Assembly (NCBI RefSeq): GCF_003347595.2 | Contig: NZ_QCZK02000055.1 | Span: forward strand, 248,001 to 312,000 | DNA length: 64,000 bases | Source of the DNA: Botryobacter ruber | GTDB taxonomy: Bacteria > Bacteroidota > Bacteroidia > Cytophagales > Hymenobacteraceae | Direction: 5' to 3' | In this document: piece after piece, positions 9,037 through 16,619 of the stretch | How positions within the stretch are numbered: the stretch's first letter is position 1 | Layout: each line of letters begins with the position of its first letter | Made by a program: the position numbers and the translations under genes | The notes under the pieces: generated by a model | The model's database searches: none | What the model saw: the letters and a program-made list of their open reading frames with translations, nothing else | Told to the model about the DNA's origin: nothing

Positions 9037-11991
9037 ATGACGGATTATCGAAAGATAAACAACCTGGTGGGCTGGGGTGTGTTTTTAATTGCCACAGCAG
9101 TATATATAATGACACTGGAGCCTACAGCCAGTTTCTGGGATGCGGGCGAGTTTATTGCCTGTTCGTATAAACTGCTGGTGCCGCACCCGCCCGGAGCGCC
9201 GCTCTATTTGCTTATTGGCCGTATGTTCTCACTTTTTGCAGGCGATGTAACCCAGGTGGCGTGGTGGGTAAACCTGCTATCGGCCCTTTGCAGTTCTTTT
9301 ACTGTCCTGTTTCTTTTTTGGTCTATTACCATCCTGGCGCGGCGGATACTGCTGAAAGAAGGAGAGGCTGTTACTACAGGTAACCTGGTGTTGATCATGG
9401 GTAGTGGCGCCGTGGGCGCTTTGGCCTATACCTTTACCGATTCGGCCTGGTTCTCTGCCGTAGAAGCCGAAGTATACGCCATGTCTTCTTTCTTTACAGC
9501 CATTGTGTTCTGGGCCATGCTCCGCTGGGAAGCAAAAGTAGGACAGGTTAACTCCGACAAATGGCTTATCTTGATTGCTTATTTAGTCGGGCTGTCGATA
9601 GGAGTGCACTTGTTAAACCTGCTGGCAATACCGGCTATCGCTTTTATTTATTATTTCCGGTTGTACAAGCCAAACTTCTGGGGTGGCGTGGCTGTGTTTT
9701 TGGTCAGTGCCGTAATCTTGTTAACCATCCTTTGGGGTATTATTCCTGGCCTTCCAACGCTGGCCGGGCATGTGGAAGTGTTTTTTGTGAATTCACTGGG
9801 GCTTCCGTTTGGTTCTGGAATTATCTTTTTTGTGGCCTTGCTGGTTGGGGCTATTATTTTTGGTATCAGGTACTCCATTCGGGAGGGAAATCGGATTTTG
9901 AATACAGCCCTGCTGTGCTTTGTTTTTATTCTGATAGGCTACACTTCTTACCTGATGATCCCTATCCGGTCGGGTTACAATCCTACCATTGATGAAAACG
10001 ACCCGCAGGATATTATGAGCTTTGTAGCTTACCTCAAGCGGGAGCAGTATGGCGACCGACCGCTGCTGTACGGGCCGCAGTTCAATGCACAGCCCGTAGA
10101 CCAGGAGGAAGGTGCAGCCCGCTATGTAAAAGGGGAAAATAAATATATTCCCACCACCAAGAAACTGTCTTATGTGTACGAGAGCAAAGACAAAACCCTG
10201 CTGCCGCGCATTTACAGTGATAAAAAACAGGATATTCAGGAGTACCAGAAATGGGTGGATATCCGGGAGGGGCAGATGCCAACCTTTGGGCAGAATATGG
10301 CTTTCCTGTTCCGTTACCAGTTCGGGCATATGTACTGGCGCTATTTCCTGTGGAACTTTGTAGGACGTGAGAGTGATGTGCAGCATGCGGGCGTGCTGTG
10401 GTTCGGCAAGGATAAAAGCGATCTGCCGTCACGGGTGGCCAACAACAAAGCCCGGAATGCCTTCTTTATGATACCGCTTATTATAGGAATTTTTGGTCTC
10501 CTTTACCAGATCCGGAAAAAGGAACGCGATGCTTTTGTGGTAGGCTTGCTCTTTTTCTTTACAGGTATGGCCATTGCCTTGTACCTGAACCAGCCTCCGC
10601 TGGAGCCCCGTGAGCGCGACTATACCTTTGCCGGTTCGTTCTACGCTTTCTCCATTTGGGTTGGACTGGGAGTGCTGGGCATAGCCGATTTGCTGCGTAA
10701 TGTGTTGCGCAATACCGCTACGCGCGCTGCCGCTGCTACGGCTTTGTGTATGGCTGCTCCTGTTATTCTGGCGGCAGAAGGCTGGGACGACCACGACCGC
10801 TCCGACCGGTACCATTCCGTAGATTCGGCCAAAAACCTGCTCGATTCCTGTGCGCCAAACGCCATTCTGTTTACCAATGGCGATAACGATACCTTCCCGC
10901 TGTGGTATGTGCAGGAGGTGGAAAAATATAGAACGGATGTACGCGTGGCTGTACTGAGCTACCTGAACACAGACTGGTATATCGACCAGATGAAGCGCCA
11001 GGCCTATAAGTCTGATCCGTGGCCGGTGTCGCTGGAGAAGGAGAACTACAGGCAAGGCACCAACGATTACCTGCCGTATGTGGAAAAACCACAGGTAGCT
11101 GCCGGTATCGACCTGAGGATGTTTATCGAGCTGGTAAAACAGAACAGCCCGGCCCTGCAGGTGCAGTATAGCTCCGGGTCAACGTTAACGACATTCCCGA
11201 CCCGCAACTTCTTCCTGAATGTAAATAAAGCGCATGTCAATCAGCTGGGGTTTGTGCCGGAAGCGAAGCAGAATCTGGTTACCGACCGGATGCAGTGGAA
11301 AATAAACCAGTCGATCCTGGAAAAGAAACACCTGATTATCCTGGACCTGCTTTCGACTAACAACTGGGAACGCCCGATATATTTCTCAACTACCGTAAAC
11401 AGCGGCGACTTTATGGGGCTGTCGGATTACTTCCAGCTGGAAGGGCTGGCCAGCAGGATTGTGCCGGTGAATTTCCCGCCGCAGGATGAATATGCCAGTA
11501 TCAACAAAGAGGTGATGTATGAGAACATGATGAAGCAATTCAAATTCAGGAATTTCAACAGGCCGGATATTTACTACGACGACAACTACTACCGCTTCTC
11601 GGCCAACGCCCGCGACAAGTTCGGCAAGCTGGCAAGCGCGTACCTGGCAAGCGGCGATAATGCACGAGCCAAAGAAATAGCCGACTATTGCTTTGAAGTG
11701 CTGCCAGCCGATGCTGTTCCGTATGACTATTACACGCCTCAGTTTATCTCGCTGTACGCGAAGCTGGGAGCAGAGGACAGGGCAAAAGAACTGCTGGAAG
11801 AAATGGCAAAAGCATCGCAGCAGAACCTGGATTATTACTTCGGAAAGGGCGCATTGTTTGATATGGAGATACAGACCAACATGCTGATGATGCAGCAACT
11901 GGTGAGCGAGGCGCAGGAGATTGGCCTGGATGCCCGGGCAAAGCAACTGGAGCAGGCGTTTATGATGTACCTGCAGCGCATGCGACAATAA
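9037..11991 (+). CDS. DUF2723 / GT117 family membrane protein (probable protein O-mannosyltransferase)
   Basis: A 984-residue polytopic membrane protein. The start at 9037 is chosen because residues from MTDYRKINN match the family's N-terminus; an upstream in-frame start adds 22 unlikely residues. The N-terminal half has many hydrophobic helices with the family signature around SFWDAGEFIA and HPPGAPLY. A later conserved segment LEPRERDYTFAGSFY is followed by more helices and a soluble region containing NGDNDTFPLWY. The C-terminus has TPR-like helices. The family (DUF2723, placed in GT117) is associated with O-glycosylation of exported proteins in Bacteroidota. Modification of secreted cargo such as the adjacent T9SS proteins is inference. 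Confidence 0.88.
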   Translation: MTDYRKINNLVGWGVFLIATAVYIMTLEPTASFWDAGEFIACSYKLLVPHPPGAPLYLLIGRMFSLFAGDVTQVAWWVNLLSALCSSFTVLFLFWSITILARRILLKEGEAVTTGNLVLIMGSGAVGALAYTFTDSAWFSAVEAEVYAMSSFFTAIVFWAMLRWEAKVGQVNSDKWLILIAYLVGLSIGVHLLNLLAIPAIAFIYYFRLYKPNFWGGVAVFLVSAVILLTILWGIIPGLPTLAGHVEVFFVNSLGLPFGSGIIFFVALLVGAIIFGIRYSIREGNRILNTALLCFVFILIGYTSYLMIPIRSGYNPTIDENDPQDIMSFVAYLKREQYGDRPLLYGPQFNAQPVDQEEGAARYVKGENKYIPTTKKLSYVYESKDKTLLPRIYSDKKQDIQEYQKWVDIREGQMPTFGQNMAFLFRYQFGHMYWRYFLWNFVGRESDVQHAGVLWFGKDKSDLPSRVANNKARNAFFMIPLIIGIFGLLYQIRKKERDAFVVGLLFFFTGMAIALYLNQPPLEPRERDYTFAGSFYAFSIWVGLGVLGIADLLRNVLRNTATRAAAATALCMAAPVILAAEGWDDHDRSDRYHSVDSAKNLLDSCAPNAILFTNGDNDTFPLWYVQEVEKYRTDVRVAVLSYLNTDWYIDQMKRQAYKSDPWPVSLEKENYRQGTNDYLPYVEKPQVAAGIDLRMFIELVKQNSPALQVQYSSGSTLTTFPTRNFFLNVNKAHVNQLGFVPEAKQNLVTDRMQWKINQSILEKKHLIILDLLSTNNWERPIYFSTTVNSGDFMGLSDYFQLEGLASRIVPVNFPPQDEYASINKEVMYENMMKQFKFRNFNRPDIYYDDNYYRFSANARDKFGKLASAYLASGDNARAKEIADYCFEVLPADAVPYDYYTPQFISLYAKLGAEDRAKELLEEMAKASQQNLDYYFGKGALFDMEIQTNMLMMQQLVSEAQEIGLDARAKQLEQAFMMYLQRMRQ

Positions 11992-12015
11992 ACAAATTAC
12001 GATAAGATAGAGTAC

Positions 12016-12050
12016 AAGAGGCTGTTCCGGTTTGCGGGCAGCCTCTTTTG
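12016..12050 (+). terminator. Intrinsic terminator after the GT117 gene
   Basis: AAGAGGCTG...CAGCCTCTT stem with a 14-nt loop followed by TTG and more T-rich sequence. Confidence 0.8.
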
Positions 12051-12111
12051 CTTTTGGCGTGTACTAAACAGGCTGCGTTAGCTACTATTTGGCTAGCTGC
12101 ACGTTTATAGA

Positions 12112-12141
12112 GGAGCAGCGGCTATGGTGGCAGCTGCAGCA
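12112..12141 (+). repeat. REP-like dispersed repeat
   Basis: A full-length copy in the gap between the GT117 gene and the GWxTD gene. Its first 28 bases are the same as those of the copy at 14332. Confidence 0.85.
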
Positions 12142-12223
12142 ATACCATTTGGCAGAGCGGTTTGCCCGGTCCTGCTTCTGAAATAGCCTCTTTGAAATTG
12201 ATGAAGGTATTAGTATCTTGTTT

Positions 12224-13495
12224 ATGATGAAAAGATTAACTGCCATGCTATCGTTTCTGGTGCTGCTGGTGTTGCCCTTGCTCTCAGGTTGCAGCACGGC
12301 TTCAGCGCCACCGTCCCGAATGCCAGAGCGGGCGCTGTTACGTTCCACTGCACCGTCTAAGCCTGCCGCTCCCAACGTTACGATGCAGCACGATTATTAT
12401 GCGCTGGAAGATACCCTGCATGTGTTTTTCAAGTTTGAGGATACGCGGCAGCTCCTCAACCTGCAGCGTGCTGTCAGCGGCCTGGAGTACATTGTAAGGG
12501 CAGGCAGTTCTGAAAGGGATGCCACCCTGCTGAGAGACTCGGTGCGGGTAACTGCACCCACCGGTGCCGCAGCGTCGGATGGCGCCGTGGGGGTACAGCT
12601 GAAGCTTCCGGCAAAACTGGTTGCCGTGCCTAATGTGTTGCAGTTGCGCCTGCTGCAAAAGCAGCGCGGGCAGGAGCGGCCCCTAAGGTTTTACATGCCG
12701 CTGAAGCCGGAAATGCTGCAGAAAGATTTTATGGTGCTGCAGGCTGCTTCGGGGCAACCGCTGCTCCGGCAGTATGTAACCACGCAGGAACCGCTTGTCC
12801 TGAAGCAGTATAAAGAGGAGCAGCCCACCCAGGTGCTGTATTACAATGCGGAGTTTGTGCCTGCCCTGCCGCCCATGTCTACGAGGCAGGAGCCCTCGCC
12901 CAACCTGCTGAAGCCAACCGATTCTACTACCTATACCGGCCAGGATACCATCCGGCTGGAAAAAAGCGGGCTCTACCTGCTGAAGAGAGGCACCGAAAAA
13001 GTAAGAGGCCTTACGGCGCAGCCAAATGCGTTTCCGCAGATAACCAAAGCACAGGAAATGCTGGAGCCGCTCATTTATCTGACCACCTCCGAAGAGCGGG
13101 ACTACCTGATGAAGACCAAAGACCCGAAGGCAACCGTCGATGAATTCTGGCTTAAGATAGCCCAGAACAGCGAAGTGGCCCGGTCGCTGATTAAAACATT
13201 TTATTCGCGGGTAGAGGAGGCCAACAAGCTTTACACCAGCCACAAGCCCGGCTGGGCAACCGACAGGGGCATGATCTATATTGTGTATGGTCCGCCCAGC
13301 AACATTAGCCGCGTGGGCAACACTGAGACCTGGATCTACCGTGAAACCGATGCCTCGCCGTACGTAAAATTCGTTTTTAATAAAAAAGAGAATACCTTTA
13401 CCGAAAATTATTATGAGCTGATCCGCCACCGTGACTACGGTGAGAGTTGGTACAGCACAGTTGCAAAATGGAGAGCAGGAATAGCAGAAACGTAA
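12224..13495 (+). CDS. GWxTD domain-containing lipoprotein
   Basis: About 423 residues. The start at 12224 (or the adjacent ATG at 12227) gives a lipoprotein signal with lipobox LLSGC near residue 23, so the mature protein is lipid-anchored in the envelope. The C-terminal third carries the GWxTD domain that names the family: GWATDRG followed by MIYIVYGPPS and a TETWIYR segment, around residues 345-380. The role of the domain is unknown; it is common in Bacteroidota. The N-terminal part looks like beta-rich macroglobulin-type sequence, which is only an impression. Its end overlaps the rRNA methyltransferase gene by 28 bp, so the two are probably cotranscribed. Confidence 0.9.
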   Translation: MMKRLTAMLSFLVLLVLPLLSGCSTASAPPSRMPERALLRSTAPSKPAAPNVTMQHDYYALEDTLHVFFKFEDTRQLLNLQRAVSGLEYIVRAGSSERDATLLRDSVRVTAPTGAAASDGAVGVQLKLPAKLVAVPNVLQLRLLQKQRGQERPLRFYMPLKPEMLQKDFMVLQAASGQPLLRQYVTTQEPLVLKQYKEEQPTQVLYYNAEFVPALPPMSTRQEPSPNLLKPTDSTTYTGQDTIRLEKSGLYLLKRGTEKVRGLTAQPNAFPQITKAQEMLEPLIYLTTSEERDYLMKTKDPKATVDEFWLKIAQNSEVARSLIKTFYSRVEEANKLYTSHKPGWATDRGMIYIVYGPPSNISRVGNTETWIYRETDASPYVKFVFNKKENTFTENYYELIRHRDYGESWYSTVAKWRAGIAET

Positions 13496-14313
13496 ATAGC
13501 CGGTACGGCAGTCCCAGGGCGCCAAAGGAAGACAAGATTGAAATGATTTTCGGGCTCAGGCCCATCATCGAGGCCATGCTGGCCGGGAAAACGCTGGAAA
13601 AGATTTTCCTGCAGAAGAGCGCCCGGAATCCCATGACGGACGAAATCCTGGATCTGGCCAAAAAAGCGGAGGTGCCGGTTGCTACGGTGCCGGTTGAAAA
13701 GCTGAACAAGCTGACGCGTAAAAACCACCAGGGCGCTGTGGCGCTCCTTTCAGCTATTTCGTATTCACCCCTCAGCGAGATTGTGCCTTCGCTGTTCGAG
13801 CAGGGGAAAACACCGCTGCTGCTTGTCCTGGACCGCATTACCGATGTCCGCAACTTCGGTTCTATTGCCCGTAATGCCGAGTGTTTAGGCGTGGATGCCA
13901 TCATCATTCCAAGCAGGGGCGGCGCCCAGATAAATGCCGATGCCATGAAAACATCAGCCGGTGCCCTGAACCTGGTGCCGGTGTGCCGCGAGCCTAACCT
14001 GAAGGACACCATCGACTACCTGAAAGATTCCGGTATACAGATCGTGGCCTGTACCGAGAAAACCGAACATCAGCTCACCGATGATTCCAACCTGGATTTT
14101 GTTGGTCCTACGGCTATTATTATGGGCAGCGAAGAAGACGGTATTTCGCCGGAGTATTTAAAACGTGCCGATGCCAGGGTACGCATTCCACTGGTAGGCC
14201 AGATCGGCTCCCTGAATGTTTCGGTAGCTACCGGCATTATTCTCTACGAAGTGCTGCGTCAGCGCCTCCGGGAAGGCGGCTACTCCAGCCAGAATACCTA
14301 CGAGCCAAGATAG
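13468..14313 (+). CDS. rlmB: 23S rRNA (guanosine-2'-O-)-methyltransferase, TrmH/SpoU family
   Basis: A 281-residue SAM-dependent RNA methyltransferase of the SPOUT class, predicted to methylate a guanosine ribose in 23S rRNA. The N-terminal substrate-binding domain begins at IFGLRPIIEAML; the C-terminal knotted domain has the three SpoU motifs: DRITDVRNFGSIARNAEC (motif 1), IIMGSEEDGIS (motif 2) and IPLVGQIGSLNVSVATGI (motif 3). The ATG at 13468 is taken as the start; it lies inside the end of the GWxTD gene, so translational coupling is likely. Family members also methylate tRNA, so the exact target is inferred from the presence of the N-terminal domain. Confidence 0.92.
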   Translation: MESRNSRNVNSRYGSPRAPKEDKIEMIFGLRPIIEAMLAGKTLEKIFLQKSARNPMTDEILDLAKKAEVPVATVPVEKLNKLTRKNHQGAVALLSAISYSPLSEIVPSLFEQGKTPLLLVLDRITDVRNFGSIARNAECLGVDAIIIPSRGGAQINADAMKTSAGALNLVPVCREPNLKDTIDYLKDSGIQIVACTEKTEHQLTDDSNLDFVGPTAIIMGSEEDGISPEYLKRADARVRIPLVGQIGSLNVSVATGIILYEVLRQRLREGGYSSQNTYEPR

Positions 14314-14331
14314 TTTCTGCCGTCCTGAGCA

Positions 14332-14361
14332 GGAGCAGCGGCTATGGTGGCAGCTGCAGAA
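14332..14361 (+). repeat. REP-like repeat, left arm of an inverted pair
   Basis: A full-length plus-strand copy (GGAGCAGCGGCTATGGTGGC then AGCTGCAG) starting 19 bp after the rlmB stop. It faces the copy at 14397-14428, so transcripts could fold into one long hairpin. Confidence 0.9.
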
Positions 14362-14396
14362 GCGTTTTTTGAGGTACAACCTTGTCAAAAACAGGT

Positions 14397-14428
14397 TCTG
14401 CACCTGCCACCACAGCCGCTGCTGCACT
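14397..14428 (-). repeat. REP-like repeat, right arm of an inverted pair
   Basis: A minus-strand copy with the full core GGCTGTGGTGGCAG. With the copy at 14332-14361 it forms an inverted pair with a 35-bp loop, the arrangement known as a REPIN in other bacteria. Confidence 0.9.
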
Positions 14429-14442
14429 ACAGAAAGTCATTA

Positions 14443-14489
14443 AAACAAAGAAGCCTCTGCCGGTATATCAGCAGAGGCTTCTTTGTTTT
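14443..14489. terminator. Bidirectional terminator between rlmB and the guanylyltransferase gene
   Basis: An 18-bp perfect stem from 14443-14460 to 14471-14488 with a 10-nt loop. A-rich and T-rich ends allow it to serve both convergent genes. Confidence 0.93.
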
Positions 14490-14504
14490 AGCGGGATTTG
14501 CTTG

Positions 14505-15581
14505 TTAGATATAATTCGCTCCCTTTTTATTTTTTGCGTCAGACGTAAATTCCTTTACTTTCTGTTCTTCGTTTATCCTGCAAACCATGAGCACGTTGTC
14601 GTATTCAGCCACGATAAAGCCTTCCAGGCCCTGCAGTACTACCAGGCGCTCTTTTGGAGTTTTGATGATGCAGTTTTTGGTGTCGTAGAGCATTACATCT
14701 CCGTCCACTACATTGCCATCTTTGTCTTTGTCGCTAATCGTATACAGCGAGTTCCAGGTGCCCAGGTCGGACCAGCCGATGTCGCTCAGCACCACATACA
14801 CGTTGTTTACCTTCTCCATGATGCCATAGTCGATCGACACGTTGCGGCACTGGGAGTAGGCTCTCGTGATAAAGTTTTGTTCTTCCGGTGTGTTGTAGAT
14901 ATTGCTGCCTTCTTCGAAAATCTCGTTCATGTCGGGCAGGTGCTCCCGGAACGCTTTCAGGATGCTTTTGGCGCTCCAGATAAAGATGCCGGAGTTCCAT
15001 ACAAAGTCGCCGCTTTCGAGAAACATCTGGGCTATCTCCAGGTTTGGCTTTTCTGTAAAAGTTTTTACCTTCTTGATGGTTTCGGTGCCGTTCTCGATGT
15101 ACTGAATGTAGCCGTAGCCGGTATCGGGCCTGCTTGGCGTAATACCCAGCGTAATGAGCACGTCTTCTTTTCGGGCCGCACTCAAGGCTTGCTGCAATAC
15201 GTTGGTAAAGGCTTCCTCCTTAAGTACCACGTGGTCTGATGGTGCTACAATCAGGTTGGCATTGGGGTTGAGCTGCGCAATTTTGTAAGAGGCATAGGCA
15301 ATGCACGGCGCGGTATTGCGGCCCACCGGCTCTAACAAAACCTGGTTGCTGCCTAATTCGGGCAACTGCTCTTTTACCAGCGCTTCGTAGTCTTTGTTGG
15401 TTACCACGAAAATATTCTCAGGCAGACAAACGTCTCTAAAACGTTTAACCGTCATCTGGAGCATGGTTTCGCCTATGCCCAGCACATCGTGAAATTGTTT
15501 CGGGAAGTTTGTGCGGCTAAACGGCCAGAAACGGCTGCCGATCCCGCCAGCCATTATTACCACAAAGGTGTTCTTGTCCAT
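14505..15581 (-). CDS. manC: Mannose-1-phosphate guanylyltransferase
   Basis: A 358-residue nucleotidyltransferase that makes GDP-mannose from mannose-1-phosphate and GTP for surface polysaccharide or glycoprotein synthesis in the cytoplasm. The N-terminus has the nucleotide-binding signature MAGGIGSRFWPFSR followed by NFPKQF. Further typical segments are APSDHV near 116, FTEKP near 175 and DIGWSDLGTW near 268. The length fits the short form without the isomerase domain. The next gene upstream (sugar-phosphate isomerase) ends 1 bp before this start, so the pair is an operon. The gene symbol follows family usage. Confidence 0.93.
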   Translation of the reverse strand: MDKNTFVVIMAGGIGSRFWPFSRTNFPKQFHDVLGIGETMLQMTVKRFRDVCLPENIFVVTNKDYEALVKEQLPELGSNQVLLEPVGRNTAPCIAYASYKIAQLNPNANLIVAPSDHVVLKEEAFTNVLQQALSAARKEDVLITLGITPSRPDTGYGYIQYIENGTETIKKVKTFTEKPNLEIAQMFLESGDFVWNSGIFIWSAKSILKAFREHLPDMNEIFEEGSNIYNTPEEQNFITRAYSQCRNVSIDYGIMEKVNNVYVVLSDIGWSDLGTWNSLYTISDKDKDGNVVDGDVMLYDTKNCIIKTPKERLVVLQGLEGFIVAEYDNVLMVCRINEEQKVKEFTSDAKNKKGANYI

Positions 15582-15582
15582 G

Positions 15583-16554
15583 TTATACTAGTCCTTCTTT
15601 GAGTAAATCGTGAAGATGAATAAACCCAACAAACTTGTTTTGCTGGGTCACAATTAATTGTGTAATATTTTTTTCCTGCATGATGGCCATTGCCTCCGCA
15701 GCGTACTGTTCCGGTTCAATTGTGATGGGGCTGTGCGTCATAATTGCTGCCGCCTGAATGCCTTCCAGCGAGTCGTACTTGTTGAGCATACGCCGCAGGT
15801 CGCCATCGGTAATAATGCCCACCAACTCTTTTGTGCCCGCTTTTACCACAGCGGTAGCGCCTAAACGCTTCGACGAAATCTCGATAATGATTTCTTTCAG
15901 GGTAGCCTGCTCGCTTACCTGCGGGGCCTGGTTCATGCCATAAATGTCGCCGACCTTTAAGTACAGGCGCTTGCCCAGCGAACCGCCCGGGTGCAGCTGG
16001 GCAAAATCGGCAGTTCCGAACTCCCTGGCTTCGAGCAGGCAGACGGCCAGCGCATCGCCCAGGGCAAGTGCTGCGGTGGTGCTGGTGGTGGGCGCCAGGT
16101 TATGCGGGCACGCCTCACGCTCCACATAAGCGTTTAAAACAAAGGTAGCATTTTTTGCCAAATATGAATCTTTCCCGGATACAAGTGCAGCTAAACGGGA
16201 ACCTTTGCGCTTTAAGAGCGGAACCAGTACCTTTATTTCAGGTGTATTGCCGCTTTTGGAAATACAGATCACAAAGTCTTCGGGCTGAATCATGCCCAGG
16301 TCGCCGTGAATGGCGTCGGCGGCATGCATAAACAGGGCGGGCGTGCCGGTAGAATTGAGGGTGGCAACCAGTTTGGTGCCAATGTGTGCGCTCTTGCCCA
16401 CACCCGTTACCACCACACGGCCTTTCGTCTGTAGGATGGCCTCCACACAGCTTTCAAACTCATCATCTAGATAATCTGCGAGTTTTGCTACGGCTTCGGC
16501 TTCTGCCAGCAATACTTTTTTTGCAGTTTGATTGATATTTTTAAGTATATTCAA
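15583..16554 (-). CDS. kdsD: KpsF/GutQ family sugar-phosphate isomerase (arabinose-5-phosphate isomerase)
   Basis: A 323-residue enzyme that interconverts ribulose-5-phosphate and arabinose-5-phosphate, the first step to Kdo of the lipopolysaccharide inner core. The SIS domain (about 35-170) has GVGKSAHIG, STGTPALFMHAADAIHGDLG and SKSGNTPE. Two CBS domains follow at about 205-260 and 270-323, the usual architecture of the family. It is the first gene of a two-gene minus-strand operon with the guanylyltransferase, which links Kdo and GDP-mannose supply. Its start faces that of recQ with a 65-bp divergent gap. Confidence 0.93.
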   Translation of the reverse strand: MNILKNINQTAKKVLLAEAEAVAKLADYLDDEFESCVEAILQTKGRVVVTGVGKSAHIGTKLVATLNSTGTPALFMHAADAIHGDLGMIQPEDFVICISKSGNTPEIKVLVPLLKRKGSRLAALVSGKDSYLAKNATFVLNAYVEREACPHNLAPTTSTTAALALGDALAVCLLEAREFGTADFAQLHPGGSLGKRLYLKVGDIYGMNQAPQVSEQATLKEIIIEISSKRLGATAVVKAGTKELVGIITDGDLRRMLNKYDSLEGIQAAAIMTHSPITIEPEQYAAEAMAIMQEKNITQLIVTQQNKFVGFIHLHDLLKEGLV

Positions 16555-16619
16555 ATTAAATTTGTGTTAATGTATTTGTTAAAATACGCTGCAATCAGTA
16601 AAATTTTCTGCTAGCTTAC

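Noticed and set aside
14382..15239. A 285-codon plus-strand frame opposite the guanylyltransferase gene
   Set aside because: Antisense shadow of a clear gene and begins inside a REP-like copy.
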